64,000 nucleotides of DNA from Bacteroidales bacterium (GTDB lineage: Bacteria > Bacteroidota > Bacteroidia > Bacteroidales > Bacteroidaceae). Below, in pieces: positions 1 through 9,329 of this stretch (position 1 is the first letter of the stretch; each line of letters starts with the position of its first letter). A program made the position numbers and the translations under genes. The stretch covers positions 35,446 through 99,445 of the forward strand of contig SFFB01000003.1 of the NCBI GenBank assembly GCA_004557035.1, in the 5' to 3' direction. Below the pieces are notes generated by a model that saw only the letters and a program-made list of their open reading frames with translations, was not told where the DNA came from and searched no databases.

Positions 1-1117
1 GGCTCACTCCGCTGTGGCGGCACACGGCTGTGAGGATGCCCTCGGCGGTGAGTTCCTTTCGTTCCAGATTGACAATACGGGCCACGACGCGGCGAGCCAG
101 GTCGATGTCGATGTCACAGTCGTCCACGACCGAGTAGGCCATGATGCCGTTGATGATACCCTCCAGCTCGCGCACGCTACTGTCCACGTTTTGGGCGATG
201 TAGTCCACCACCTCGACGGGGAAGGAGAGACCATCGCGGCGGATTTTGGCCGTGAGGATGTCGCGGCGCAATTGTGTGTCGGGCTTCTCAAGTTCGGCCA
301 CCATTCCCCATTTGAAGCGGGTCAGCATGCGTTCCTCAATGCCCTCGAAAAGCACCGGCGGACGGTCGCAAGTGATGACAATCTGCCGCTTGTTCTGCTG
401 GAGGTGGTTGAAAATGTGGAAGAAGGCCATCTGTGTCTTGGCCGTAGTGATTTCCTGTATGTCGTCGATGATGAGCACGTCGATGGACTGATAGAAATTG
501 ATGAAGTCGTTCGACGTGTTATGGATGATGGAATCGGTATATTGTGTCTTGAAAAGATGAGCCGACACGAAGAGCACGCGTTTCTCGGGATAGAGTTCTT
601 TCAGCCTTATGCCAAGTGCGTTGACAAGGTGGGTCTTGCCCACGCCAGACGGTCCGTAGAGGAAGAAGGGGTTGAAGGTGGTCTGTCCCGGTTTCTCGGC
701 AATCGAGAGGGCTACGGCGCGCGCCAACTTGTTGCTTTGTCCCTCCACGAAGGTGTCGAAGGTGAAGCGAGAGTTGAGTCGCGAGTCGAGTGGGGGAGCC
801 TGTTTTTGCGCCGGAGTATGGTCTGCCTCGCGTCGCCGTTTTTCCTCTGCGCGCCATTGGGCCACCACCTCTTCGTTACGCCAGATGAGTTGCGTGTCGG
901 CGTCGAAACACTGCACCAGCGCCCGACTCACCAGCTCGCGATGGTGCTCGCGGATGTAGTCGCCCACGTACTTCGTCGGCACGCTCACAGTGAGCCGCCC
1001 GGCTTTGAACCCGACGAAAGCGAGGGGCTCAAACCAGGTGCTGTATTCCGTGGCGGGCAGCTGGGTACGGATGAGTTGCAGACAAGCCTCCCATTGGGCG
1101 GCGGCAGTGTTATCCAT
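1..1117 (-). CDS. dnaA: Chromosomal replication initiator DnaA, C-terminus cut off by the window edge
   Basis: DnaA is the AAA+ ATPase that opens the replication origin. Reading from the ATG at 1117-1115, the protein begins MDNTAAAQWEACLQLIRTQL and has the usual N-terminal DnaB/DiaA-interacting domain. A variable linker follows, then the AAA+ core with Walker A GPSGVGKT at about residues 155-162 and Walker B VLIIDD near residue 210. About 372 codons are present. The frame is open to base 1, ending in the first helices of the DNA-binding domain IV, so the box-recognition signature lies outside the window. The large plus-strand open frame over the same bases is a codon shadow. I see no cluster of DnaA boxes in the 250 bases upstream, so the origin is not evident here. 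Confidence 0.95.
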   Translation of the reverse strand, partial: MDNTAAAQWEACLQLIRTQLPATEYSTWFEPLAFVGFKAGRLTVSVPTKYVGDYIREHHRELVSRALVQCFDADTQLIWRNEEVVAQWRAEEKRRREADHTPAQKQAPPLDSRLNSRFTFDTFVEGQSNKLARAVALSIAEKPGQTTFNPFFLYGPSGVGKTHLVNALGIRLKELYPEKRVLFVSAHLFKTQYTDSIIHNTSNDFINFYQSIDVLIIDDIQEITTAKTQMAFFHIFNHLQQNKRQIVITCDRPPVLFEGIEERMLTRFKWGMVAELEKPDTQLRRDILTAKIRRDGLSFPVEVVDYIAQNVDSSVRELEGIINGIMAYSVVDDCDIDIDLARRVVARIVNLERKELTAEGILTAVCRHSGVS

Positions 1118-1304
1118 TAAAACGTTGAGGTGTTGACGTGTTTTTGCAAGTAGGGTTTGACGCTCTTGGCAGACCGTTCGGCGACGCAGTCCAAGAGGTT
1201 GGCGGGGCGTCGCAATAAAGATGAACGGATTGCAAATTTGCTTAAAAAAACCGAAACCTACAAGAGCCGTTTGCCCCAAGCAGGACGTTTTTCCTGCTAA
1301 AGGG

Positions 1305-1335
1305 CAAAGACACAATTATTTATAATTTGAAAAAA
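1305..1335 (-). promoter_or_regulatory. Candidate dnaA promoter
   Basis: The minus strand has TGTCTTTG (1312-1305), one mismatch from the Bacteroidetes -7 consensus TAnnTTTG. TTTT lies 19 nt upstream, in the -33 position. Use of this site would give a leader of about 180 nt for dnaA. A short palindrome, AGCAGGA/TCCTGCT (1279-1298), lies just downstream in that leader. Apart from these the 250 bases between dnaA and cstA show nothing else I can name. Confidence 0.35.
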
Positions 1336-1367
1336 ATCAGAACGGGGTTGAGGGGTGCAGAAAAGGA

Positions 1368-2795
1368 CTAATCGCGACAAACTTGGCGGCGCCACCACAC
1401 GATGAACCACACGAGTGAGAGCGTGGCCAGACCACAGCCAATGGCCGTGGCGACGGTGAGCGACTGGCCGAAACCTTCGGGCGCCACACAGATATAAGTG
1501 GTGCAGATGGTGGTCATGAAGAGCGCCGGCAAGAGGGTGACGACAAACCATCTGCCACGCCCGGCCAAGTAGACCGTGATGGCCCAGAGCGTGAATACGG
1601 ACAGTGTCTGGTTGGCCCAGGCAAAATAGCGCCAGAGGGCGTCGAAGCCGTCTTCGTAGACACTGCGCATGAACAACACGCCGAAGGTGACGGCGAAGAT
1701 CGCCATCGCCACACCCAGTCGCTTGGCCAATACCGACTGGTCTATTTTGAAAATGTCGGCCACGATGAGACGAGCAGAGCGCAAGGCGGTGTCGCCGGTG
1801 GAGATGGGGGCAAACACCACGCCGAGTATGGCCAGTGCGCCACCCACCACGCCGAGCCATTCGTCCGACAGGAAGAAGACCACCTTGGGCGCCGTCAAAG
1901 CGCTCTGTTCAGGCTGGTTGTGGAATAGCCAAGAGGCAGCGGCTGCCCAAATCAAGGCCACTATGCCTTCCGTAATCATTGCACCAAAAAAGATGCCGCG
2001 CCCCTGGCGTTCGCTCTTTATGCAGCGACACATCATGGGGCTTTGCGTGGCGTGAAATCCTGATATGGCGCCACAGGCCACCGTGATGAAAAGCATGGGG
2101 AATATGGGCGTGGCCTCGGGATTGGGCTGGCGGTTTTGCAGGCCGTCCCAAAGTTCGGGGCAAGACCCGGGAGCGTGGACGAGGAAGGCTATGAGCAAGC
2201 CCACGGCCATAAACAGAATGGCGAAAGCAAAGATGGGATAAATCTTACCTATGATCTTGTCGATGGGCAACACGGCTGCGCAAAGGTAATAGCCGAAGAT
2301 GATGGCCATCCATACCACCAGCCCGAGCCGGCCGCCGGTGAGGTGGTCGAGTATCTCTGCCGGACTGTCGATGAATACGGCGCCAACCAGCACGAGCAAG
2401 ACGAGCGTGAACACTCTCATAACCTGACGCGTACCCGTGCCAAGGTAGCGGCCCACCAACTCAGGCAGGCTCTCGCCGTTGTGACGTAGCGAAATCATTG
2501 CTGCCAGATAGTCGTGGACGGCGCCGATGAATATGCAGCCGAATACAATCCACAAAAAGCAGGACGTGCCGAACTTTGCGCCCATTATGGCGCCGAAGAT
2601 GGGGCCGGTGCCTGCAATGTTGAGAAACTGTATCATGAAGATTTTCCAGCGTGGCATGCGGATGTAGTCCACGCCGTCTTCGTGAAGTTGTACGGGAGTG
2701 GGACGGTCGTCGGGGCCGAAAAGACGCTCCACCAAGCGACCATAGACGAAATAGCTTAGCACCAAAACGGCCAAGCAAATCAAAAAACTGTACAT
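1368..2795 (-). CDS. cstA: CstA-family carbon starvation / peptide or pyruvate transporter
   Basis: This 475-residue polytopic inner-membrane protein has the CstA signature: an N-terminal helix, then the conserved block GTGPIFGAIMGAKFG and later GFHATQSPMMCRC and STGDTALRSARL. CstA-family proteins import peptides or pyruvate when preferred carbon runs out. It is shorter than the roughly 700-residue E. coli CstA and corresponds to the compact form common in Bacteroidetes. It starts at ATG 2795. It lies upstream of dnaA on the same strand but 250 bases away, so it is probably a separate transcription unit. The substrate cannot be told from the sequence. Confidence 0.9.
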   Translation of the reverse strand: MYSFLICLAVLVLSYFVYGRLVERLFGPDDRPTPVQLHEDGVDYIRMPRWKIFMIQFLNIAGTGPIFGAIMGAKFGTSCFLWIVFGCIFIGAVHDYLAAMISLRHNGESLPELVGRYLGTGTRQVMRVFTLVLLVLVGAVFIDSPAEILDHLTGGRLGLVVWMAIIFGYYLCAAVLPIDKIIGKIYPIFAFAILFMAVGLLIAFLVHAPGSCPELWDGLQNRQPNPEATPIFPMLFITVACGAISGFHATQSPMMCRCIKSERQGRGIFFGAMITEGIVALIWAAAASWLFHNQPEQSALTAPKVVFFLSDEWLGVVGGALAILGVVFAPISTGDTALRSARLIVADIFKIDQSVLAKRLGVAMAIFAVTFGVLFMRSVYEDGFDALWRYFAWANQTLSVFTLWAITVYLAGRGRWFVVTLLPALFMTTICTTYICVAPEGFGQSLTVATAIGCGLATLSLVWFIVWWRRQVCRD

Positions 2796-2963
2796 GATAA
2801 ATCAGAATGTGAGATGGCGGCGTGGCGCGCGTTTCTTAAGGCAAATCACGCCGTCAAGGCTTTTTAGACGAGCAAAATGTAGTTATCACTGCGAATTTAA
2901 TAATAAAATGTCAGATTTCTGCATAAGGTTGGCGACTTCGTTGTGGCTTTCCCGTTGTGCGCT

Positions 2964-3779
2964 TTAGCGGCACTCGCCGTCTATGTCGTTGGTCAGGCGG
3001 ATGAAATCTTCGAGCGTGAGTTGCTCGGGTCTTTTGGTGAGCAGCGGAGCTGCGAGAAACGCTGCATGGTCGCGGCTTGCGCCTCTCTCTCCGTCGAGTT
3101 GACAGAGCAGGCTCTTGAGAGAGCCGCGCAGCATCTTGCGGCGCTGGCCGAAGGTGGCTTTCACCAAGCGTCGGAGCAGGCGCTCGTCACAGCCACAGTC
3201 GGTGCGGCCGTTTCGTTTCAGACACACCACGGCGCTTTGCACTTTTGGGGGCGGATCAAACACGGCTGGCTCGACCGTGAACAGGTATTCCACGTTGTAC
3301 CACAATTGCACCAACACGCTCAATATGCCGTAGGCCTTTGAGCCATGACGTGCAGCCAACCGCTCAGCCACCTCCTTTTGTATCATCCCGGTGCAGCAGG
3401 GTATGAGGTCTTTGTTTTCCAGCATTTTGAAGAATATCTGGCTGCTGATGTTGTAGGGATAATTGCCCGTGAGCGTAAACTGGCGGCCGCCAAAGGTATG
3501 GTCGAGGTGCATCTTGAGGAAGTCGTCTTCGATGATTTGTTCCTCCAGTTCGGGGTGGGTCTCACGCAGATAGCGCACACTCTCGAAGTCAATTTCCACT
3601 ACTTTCACCTCGCGTCTCTTGCGCAGCAGAAACTGTGTGAGTACCCCCATGCCGGGTCCAACCTCGAGTATGGGCGTGTCAGGGCAGGCGTCGACCGTGT
3701 TGGCTATGGCCTCGGCCGTGGGGAGGTCTTTGAGGAAGTGTTGTCCTAAAAACTTCTTGGGTTTTACGCTCTTTATCAT
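2964..3779 (-). CDS. rsmA: 16S rRNA N6,N6-dimethyladenosine transferase RsmA (KsgA)
   Basis: RsmA dimethylates two adjacent adenines in the 3' terminal hairpin of 16S rRNA late in 30S assembly. The 271-residue protein has the expected features: N-terminal KKFLGQHFL, the SAM-binding motif I EVGPGMG at residues 39-45, EDDFLK, and the catalytic motif NYPYN (residues 106-110; NLPY/NYPY in the family). A helical C-terminal domain follows, with the PPPKVQSAVV signature. Length is normal. It starts at ATG 3779, with a candidate promoter about 45 bases upstream, and is divergent from the membrane-protein gene at 3939. Confidence 0.95.
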   Translation of the reverse strand: MIKSVKPKKFLGQHFLKDLPTAEAIANTVDACPDTPILEVGPGMGVLTQFLLRKRREVKVVEIDFESVRYLRETHPELEEQIIEDDFLKMHLDHTFGGRQFTLTGNYPYNISSQIFFKMLENKDLIPCCTGMIQKEVAERLAARHGSKAYGILSVLVQLWYNVEYLFTVEPAVFDPPPKVQSAVVCLKRNGRTDCGCDERLLRRLVKATFGQRRKMLRGSLKSLLCQLDGERGASRDHAAFLAAPLLTKRPEQLTLEDFIRLTNDIDGECR

Positions 3780-3787
3780 GTGTTTTA

Positions 3788-3818
3788 TTGTTTTATTGAA
3801 GCTTGTTGCTTAATTTTG
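3788..3818 (+). promoter_or_regulatory. Candidate promoter for the 3939-6430 operon
   Basis: The -7 element TAATTTTG (3811-3818) matches TAnnTTTG perfectly and has TTG at 3788-3790 in the -33 position. The predicted start near 3825 leaves a leader of about 115 nt before the TTG start codon at 3939. The site runs into the divergent rsmA promoter, so the two may compete. Confidence 0.5.
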
Positions 3819-3824
3819 CCTTTG

Positions 3825-3832
3825 CGAAGGTA
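3825..3832 (-). promoter_or_regulatory. Candidate rsmA promoter -7 element
   Basis: The minus strand reads TACCTTCG (3832-3825), one mismatch from TAnnTTTG, preceded by TTGCAC and, 19 nt further up, TTGG. The predicted transcript starts near 3818, about 40 nt before the rsmA ATG. The same upstream CAC-TA context recurs at the promoter of the gene starting at 31034. Confidence 0.4.
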
Positions 3833-3938
3833 GTGCAAACACAGGTGGTGGCCAAGCAAAGCCCCCTCTTTTTGGCGATTTGCCTTGCTCCTTCTCCTAT
3901 AAATATATATATATGTATTAGACAAAACACCCATCCCT

Positions 3939-4958
3939 TTGATTTCGGTAATTAAAAAAACGCTCAACATCGGTTTGCCGTTCCTTCTTGGGCTTGGCAT
4001 CCTTTGGTGGATGTATGGCGATATGGATTGGCATCGCCTTTCCGGCTATTTGGCGTCGTTGGACTGGGGCTGGATGGCCCTTTCGCTCGTGTTTGGCCTT
4101 TTGGCCCAAATGGTCCGCGCCTGGCGATGGAAGATGGCGCTCGGTCCGCTCGGTGTGCCCGTGCGTCGTCGCGTTTGTGAAGACGCCATCTATCTGTCTT
4201 ACGCCTCCAGTCTCGTGGTGCCGCGCATTGGCGAAGTAGCCCGTTGCGGCACACTCAAACGCTACGACGGCGTGCCCTTTGCTAAAGGTTTAGGCACAGT
4301 GGTCTCGGAGCGCTTGGTAGACTGTCTGGTCATCTTGTTGCTTACGGCACTGGCCTTTGTGCTTCAGCTCACCGACTTTCTCTGTTTCCTGAAAAAGACC
4401 GGCGCCAACTTCGGCAGTTCGTTCAGCCGCTACACCGGTACGGGCTATATCGTCACAGGTGTGTGCGTGGTGGCAGTGGTCGTTTTGCTTTGGCTGCTGG
4501 TGAAACGCTTTAAGTTGTTTTCGAAGGGAAAAGACGTCTTGCGCAATTTCTGGGCCGGCATCATTTCTCTGCGCGACGTGCACAACCTGCCTCTCTACTT
4601 CTTCTGGTCGCTGGCCATATGGGGCTGCTATTTCCTTCATTTCTACATCGCCTTCTTTTGTTTTGACTTCACCTCGTCTATCAATCCGGCGCAGGCGTTC
4701 CTCATCTTCTGCATTGGCACCTTTGCCGTGCTCGTGCCCACGCCAAACGGCGCCGGACCGTGGCATTTTGCCGTGAAGACGATGTTGGTGCTCTATGGCG
4801 TGGCCGAGGAGCCCGCCATTATGTTTGCCCTCATCGTTCACACCATCCAGACGTTTGAAGTCGTGGTGCTCGGCCTCTACGGCTGGTACGACCTCACGCG
4901 TCGGCACCGCGTGGCGACCGCTCCTTCAGCGACCCATCCCGAACAATCAACATTATAA
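3939..4958 (+). CDS. Flippase-like / UPF0104 (LPG synthase TM-region family) membrane protein
   Basis: This 339-residue protein has about eight membrane segments and the family signature (V)VPRIGEVARCGTLKRYDGVPFAKG followed by VVSERLVD; I quote it in parts as PRIGEVARC and VVSERLVD. The family includes the membrane portion of lysylphosphatidylglycerol synthase without the synthetase domain, and is thought to move lipids or glycolipids. The start is unusual. The only suitable codon is TTG at 3939, because the nearby ATG (3913) is out of frame, TAA closes the frame at 3900, and the first in-frame ATG (4011) would cut off the first helix. It is followed after 14 bases by pepD, so the two are probably cotranscribed. 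The substrate is unknown. Confidence 0.8.
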   Translation: MISVIKKTLNIGLPFLLGLGILWWMYGDMDWHRLSGYLASLDWGWMALSLVFGLLAQMVRAWRWKMALGPLGVPVRRRVCEDAIYLSYASSLVVPRIGEVARCGTLKRYDGVPFAKGLGTVVSERLVDCLVILLLTALAFVLQLTDFLCFLKKTGANFGSSFSRYTGTGYIVTGVCVVAVVVLLWLLVKRFKLFSKGKDVLRNFWAGIISLRDVHNLPLYFFWSLAIWGCYFLHFYIAFFCFDFTSSINPAQAFLIFCIGTFAVLVPTPNGAGPWHFAVKTMLVLYGVAEEPAIMFALIVHTIQTFEVVVLGLYGWYDLTRRHRVATAPSATHPEQSTL

Positions 4959-4972
4959 AAAAGATAAGTATC

Positions 4973-6430
4973 ATGAGTGCAATCAAAAACCTTCAGCCGG
5001 AAGCCATCTGGCGCAACTTTTATCTGCTCACCCAAGTGCCGCGTCCGTCGGGCCACCTTGAGAAAATCCAGAAATTCCTCCTCGACTGGGCTGCCGAGAA
5101 AGGCATCGAGGCCCGTCAAGACCAGGCCGGAAACATATTGATGTATAAGCCTGCCTCGCCCGGAATGGAAGACTGCAAGATTGTCACCCTTCAGGGCCAT
5201 ATGGACATGGTGCCGCAAAAGACTCCCGACTCTCCCCACGATTTTGAAAACGACCCCATCGAGACCCGCATAGACGGCGAATGGGTCAAGGCCAACAACA
5301 CCACCCTCGGCGCCGACGACGGCATGGCCGTGGCCACGATTATGGCCATTATGGAAGACAACACGCTGCGTCACGGGCCGCTCGAAGGCTTCATCACGGC
5401 CGACGAAGAAACCACTATGTATGGCGTGAACCATATGACGGCCGACACGCTCAAGGGGCGCATCTTGCTCAATCTCGACAATGAGACCGACGGCGAAATG
5501 GTCATCGGATCGGCCGGCGGCGTCAACCTCACCGCTACGCTCGAATATGGCGAGCAAGACGTGGACGGCGCTGACGCGGCCGTATGTGTACGCCTGCACA
5601 AATTGCTCGGCGGACACTCCGGTCTTGAAATCAACAAGGGCCGAGCCAATGCCAACAAACTTATGGCACGCCTTGTTCAAGATGCCCTGGCCAACTTTGA
5701 AGCTTGCCTGGCTTCGTGGAAGGGAGGCAATATGCGCAATGCCATTCCTCGCGAAGCCGAAGTTGTCTTGACCCTGCCGGCCGAAAACGTGGCTGCCTTC
5801 AAGGAAGTGGTAGACGAATGGCGCACCACCTTTGTGGGAGAGTATGGCGCCATCGAGCCCAACCTCACGCTCGATGTTTGCGACGTGGCACTGCCTGCCA
5901 AGATGGTGCCGGCAGAAATTGCCGACAATCTGGTCAACGCTCTCTGCGCTTGCCATAACGGCGTGTACCGCTTCATTCCCGAAGTGCCCGAAATCGTCGA
6001 GACTTCGTCCAATCTGGCCATCGTCGAGATAGGCGAAGGCAAGGTGATGTTTAAAGCTCTGTTGCGTTCGTCGCGCGACTCTATGCGTGAATGCCTCGAA
6101 GAGTCACTCGAGAGTGCTTTCTCCATGGCCGGAATGCGTGTGGAGTTCGACGGCAACTATCCTGCCTGGCAGCCCAACCCGCAGAGCGAAATTGTCAAGC
6201 TGATGGAGGGCGTCTACCGTGAACTCTTCGGCGTGGACAATAAAGTTCAGGTGGTGCATGCCGGTTTGGAGTGTGGCGTCATCGGCGCGCTCTATCCCGA
6301 CATGGATATGGTGAGCTTCGGTCCCACCATTCGCTCGCCCCACACCCCCAACGAGCGTTGCCTCATTGCCTCTGTGGAGCGCTATTGGCGCTTTGTCCTG
6401 ACCACGCTCGAGCGCACGCCCAAGGCTTGA
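4973..6430 (+). CDS. pepD: Cytosol aminoacyl-histidine dipeptidase PepD (M20 family)
   Basis: PepD is a cytosolic zinc dipeptidase of broad specificity, the last step of peptide use. The 485-residue protein shows the M20C metal ligands in order: GHMDMV with His76 and Asp78, GADDG with Asp115, the ADEE pair at Glu145-146, and a C-terminal metal His in RSPHTPNERC. A dimerisation (lid) domain lies between about residues 200 and 390. It is full length for the family. It begins 14 bases after the flippase-like gene and has no promoter of its own that I can see. Confidence 0.95.
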   Translation: MSAIKNLQPEAIWRNFYLLTQVPRPSGHLEKIQKFLLDWAAEKGIEARQDQAGNILMYKPASPGMEDCKIVTLQGHMDMVPQKTPDSPHDFENDPIETRIDGEWVKANNTTLGADDGMAVATIMAIMEDNTLRHGPLEGFITADEETTMYGVNHMTADTLKGRILLNLDNETDGEMVIGSAGGVNLTATLEYGEQDVDGADAAVCVRLHKLLGGHSGLEINKGRANANKLMARLVQDALANFEACLASWKGGNMRNAIPREAEVVLTLPAENVAAFKEVVDEWRTTFVGEYGAIEPNLTLDVCDVALPAKMVPAEIADNLVNALCACHNGVYRFIPEVPEIVETSSNLAIVEIGEGKVMFKALLRSSRDSMRECLEESLESAFSMAGMRVEFDGNYPAWQPNPQSEIVKLMEGVYRELFGVDNKVQVVHAGLECGVIGALYPDMDMVSFGPTIRSPHTPNERCLIASVERYWRFVLTTLERTPKA

Positions 6431-6579
6431 CCCTTACTTTAGACAAAAAACGATAAACTTCCCCCGAGGCCGTCAGTTTGTGCGGCTTCGGGGGAAGTTC
6501 GTTTTGGGGATAAATGTAGTATGTGATTGATGAAAAAGTCTTTGGCCAGAGCCGATTGCGGTGAGCGCTTTGCCGCGGG

Positions 6580-7887
6580 TTATTTCTGTTGTTGCAGAAA
6601 AGTCAGCAAGTCGGCCACGATAAAACTACTGCCACCAACGAAGATGAAGTCTGTCGGCTTGGCGGCTGAGAGGGCTGCCTCATAGGCGGAGGCGACGTCG
6701 GCATACGCATCGCCGGAAAGCGAAAAGCGCGCGGCAAGTGCCTTGAGTTCTTCGGCCGGCATAGCGCGACGCACGGAGGCTTGCGTAAAATAATAGGTAG
6801 CCTTGGCGGGAAGTGCGCTGAGCACGGTGGAAATATCTTTATCGGCCGCCATGCCAAAGACGATGTGCAGCGTGTCGCTTGTCAGATGGTTGAGCCGCCG
6901 TCCCAGATAGTCCCAGCCGCCGGGATTGTGGCCGGTGTCGCACACGACCATGGGTGATTGCCTCAGCGTCTGCCAGCGGCCCATCAGACCTGTGAGCGTA
7001 CATACTTGCGGCAAAGCCTCGGCGGCAGCGCGTTGCATCGTGGCGTGGTCGGCAAAAAGGCCTTCGGCTTCAAGCAACTGCAGCGCGTGGAGCACGGTGT
7101 TCATGTTGTGGGGCTGGCAGTCGCCGGTGAGGTCGCCGGTGAGGTGTCCGTAGTGGCGGGTGTCGTAGGACAAGAGGCCGTCTGTTGTGGGTTTATGTCC
7201 CAAGACCTCGGGCTGGTCTTCGGCAAATGTGAGTGGGCTTCCCACGGTGGCAGCCTGTAGCTCAAAAACCTTCCGTGTCTCGGCAGTGGCTTCTCCCACA
7301 AGCGCCGGTACGCCGGGCTTGAAGATGCCGGCTTTTTCGTGGGCAATGGCCTCAACGGAGTTACCGAGCAGGGCAGTGTGGTCAAGGCTGATGTTGGTGA
7401 CGATGCTCAGGCAGGGCGTGATGATGTTGGTACAGTCCAGCCGGCCGCCGAGTCCCACTTCTATCACGGCGACATCCACGCCGGCATCGGCGAAATACTT
7501 AAAGGCAAGGGCTGTGGTGATTTCAAAAAACGAAGGCAGAAGCGGGGCGAAATAACTGCGCTCGGTCTCCACGAATTGGGCCACATAGTCTGCCGGTATC
7601 ATTTCGCCGTTCACCCTGATGCGTTCCCTGAAGTCAATAAGATGAGGCGATGTGTAAAGGCCCACCTTCAGGCCGAGCTGCTGCAAGACGGCCGCCAGAC
7701 TGTGGGCGGTGGAACCCTTACCGTTGGTGCCGGCGATGTGAATGGTGCGGTAGGCACGGTGTGGATGATGGAAATGCGCGTCGAGGGCCAGCGTGTTGTC
7801 CAGTCCGGTCTTGTAGCCTTTGCTACCCACCTGCTGGAACATAGGCGCAAGGTCGTAGAGATATTGAATGGCTTCGGGATAGGTCAT
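6580..7887 (-). CDS. folC: Bifunctional folylpolyglutamate synthase / dihydrofolate synthase FolC
   Basis: FolC adds glutamate to dihydropteroate and then to folates, using ATP in a Mur-ligase-like mechanism. The ATP loop HIAGTNGKGST lies near residues 53-63 (counted from the TTG at 7896). EVGLGGRLDCTN and SLDHTALLGN follow, with a C-terminal Mur ligase domain carrying CDTGHNPGGWDYL. I prefer ATG 7887 (435 residues, MTYPEAIQYLYDL) to the TTG three codons earlier. A 12-bp unit is tandemly duplicated at 7127-7152 and encodes LTGDLTGD. The gene follows dnaJ on the minus strand but is separated by about 240 bases with a terminator-like hairpin. Confidence 0.95.
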   Translation of the reverse strand: MTYPEAIQYLYDLAPMFQQVGSKGYKTGLDNTLALDAHFHHPHRAYRTIHIAGTNGKGSTAHSLAAVLQQLGLKVGLYTSPHLIDFRERIRVNGEMIPADYVAQFVETERSYFAPLLPSFFEITTALAFKYFADAGVDVAVIEVGLGGRLDCTNIITPCLSIVTNISLDHTALLGNSVEAIAHEKAGIFKPGVPALVGEATAETRKVFELQAATVGSPLTFAEDQPEVLGHKPTTDGLLSYDTRHYGHLTGDLTGDCQPHNMNTVLHALQLLEAEGLFADHATMQRAAAEALPQVCTLTGLMGRWQTLRQSPMVVCDTGHNPGGWDYLGRRLNHLTSDTLHIVFGMAADKDISTVLSALPAKATYYFTQASVRRAMPAEELKALAARFSLSGDAYADVASAYEAALSAAKPTDFIFVGGSSFIVADLLTFLQQQK

Positions 7888-8018
7888 AAGCGTCAAAGCG
7901 TTTTTTAGAAGGGTTGGTGTCTCGGGGGAATGCCGGCAAAATGTCGTACGTATAGTTTGGGATTTTCTTCTTCAATGTGCCGATCTTACAGGCCGAAGGA
8001 AAGAGGAGAAAAGCACAA

Positions 8019-8038
8019 CCCAGGTCTGACGACCTGGG
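8019..8038 (-). terminator. Terminator-like hairpin downstream of dnaJ
   Basis: CCCAGGTC and GACCTGGG form a perfect 8-bp stem with a 4-nt loop. On the minus strand it is followed by TTGTGCTTTTCTCC, a short T-rich tract. It lies about 90 nt past the dnaJ stop and before folC, and fits as the end of the abcF-grpE-dnaJ transcript. Confidence 0.55.
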
Positions 8039-8129
8039 CTGTTTATGTTGCGTCCTTTCAGGGCTTTAGTCGCATGGATAATTCCTCTACCGCTCCCCTT
8101 CTGACTATGTCAGCGTGTCTTTAACGCCG

Positions 8130-9278
8130 TCAGCTGAAATAATTGCGGAATTTGCGGAAGATGCTTTCCTTGGCTTTCGAGTCGGGACTGATGTGGTCGC
8201 TTTGGGCGAGTTGTTCCATCGCCTTGCGGTCTTGACTGTTCAGCGTCTCGGGGATGTAGATGCTGATGTTGACCACGATGTCGCCTTTACCATATCCATT
8301 GACATCGGGCAGCCCCTTGCCACGCAGACGCAGGGCTGTGCCAGGCTGGGTGCCGGGAGTGATTTTGATGCGTGCCTTGCCGTCGATGGTGGGTATCTCT
8401 ACCGAGTCGCCCAGACACGCTTGAGGCACGGTGAGCAGCAGGTTGTAGATGAGGTCACTACCGTCGCGGATGAAGTCCTTATTGGGCTCCTCATCAATGA
8501 GCACCTGAATGTCGCCGGGCACACCGCCACGACGGGCGGCATGGCCTTTGCCGCGGACATTGAGCACCATACCGGATTCGACGCCGGCGGGAATGGTGAT
8601 TTCGACAATTTCGTCACCCTCGATGATGCCTTCGCCGTGACAGTGGGCGCATTTGTGTTTCACGATGACGCCTTCACCGTGACAGTTGGGGCAGGGCTCT
8701 TGGCTCTGCATCATGCCAAACATGCTGCGCTGGCTGCGGAGCACATAGCCCGTGCCGTTGCAGTTGGGGCAGGTTTCGGGGTCGTGACCTTTTTCGCAAC
8801 CTGAGCCTTGACACTCGGGGCACGTAACGTTTTTGTGTACTTTGAATTTCTTGGTCACGCCACTCGCCACCTCTTGGAGGTTGAGGCGGATTTTCATTCG
8901 TAGGTCGCCGCCGCGGAATTTGGGGCGGCCGCCGCGTCGGCTACCGCCTCCGAAACCGAAGCCCATATCGCCGAAGATGTCACCGAAGTGCGAGAAGATG
9001 TCGTTGATGTCCATGCCTCCGGCACCAAAGCCGCCAAATCCGCCTGCACCATTCACGCCGGCTGCGCCAAACTGGTCGTAGCGCTGACGCTTTTCGGGGT
9101 CGCGCAATACTTCATAGGCTTCGGCGGCCTCCTTGAATTTCTCTTCGGCCTCTTTATTGCCGGGGTTGCGGTCGGGGTGGTATTTGATGGCCACCTTCTT
9201 GTAGGCGCGTTTAATCTCGTCGGCCGAGGCCGTCTTTTCCACGCCGAGTATCTTGTAATAGTCTTTTTCTTCAGCCAT
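8130..9278 (-). CDS. dnaJ: Chaperone DnaJ (Hsp40)
   Basis: DnaJ stimulates the DnaK ATPase and delivers unfolded clients. The 382 residues show a J domain with HPD at residues 34-36, a Gly/Phe-rich linker (about 75-115), and a zinc-binding region with four CxxCxGxG-type repeats ([32 protein letters not shown]). A C-terminal substrate-binding domain follows. Length and architecture are those of a class I DnaJ. It lies 51 bases behind grpE on the same strand. dnaK is not in the window. Confidence 0.97.
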   Translation of the reverse strand: MAEEKDYYKILGVEKTASADEIKRAYKKVAIKYHPDRNPGNKEAEEKFKEAAEAYEVLRDPEKRQRYDQFGAAGVNGAGGFGGFGAGGMDINDIFSHFGDIFGDMGFGFGGGSRRGGRPKFRGGDLRMKIRLNLQEVASGVTKKFKVHKNVTCPECQGSGCEKGHDPETCPNCNGTGYVLRSQRSMFGMMQSQEPCPNCHGEGVIVKHKCAHCHGEGIIEGDEIVEITIPAGVESGMVLNVRGKGHAARRGGVPGDIQVLIDEEPNKDFIRDGSDLIYNLLLTVPQACLGDSVEIPTIDGKARIKITPGTQPGTALRLRGKGLPDVNGYGKGDIVVNISIYIPETLNSQDRKAMEQLAQSDHISPDSKAKESIFRKFRNYFS

Positions 9279-9329
9279 AATGTTTTCCTTTCTTTCGGAT
9301 TAGCGTCGCCGTTTCAGCCATCAAGGATG

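Noticed and set aside
14..1120. A 368-residue plus-strand open frame over dnaA
   Set aside because: It is the reverse of the dnaA codons, with a His/Val-rich composition typical of a shadow frame; dnaA on the minus strand is unmistakable.
4877..5956. A 359-residue minus-strand frame opposite pepD
   Set aside because: pepD on the plus strand has full family motifs; the opposite frame is an effect of GC-rich codon use. The same holds for the large frames opposite htpG (12168-13193), the C69 gene (26050-27153) and pfkA (43302-44267).
7127..7152. Tandem 12-bp repeat in folC considered as a regulatory repeat
   Set aside because: It is in frame and encodes a harmless LTGDLTGD loop.
7930..8124. 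A 64-residue plus-strand frame between folC and dnaJ
   Set aside because: It runs through the terminator hairpin at 8019-8038 and has no promoter, start context or resemblance to a family.
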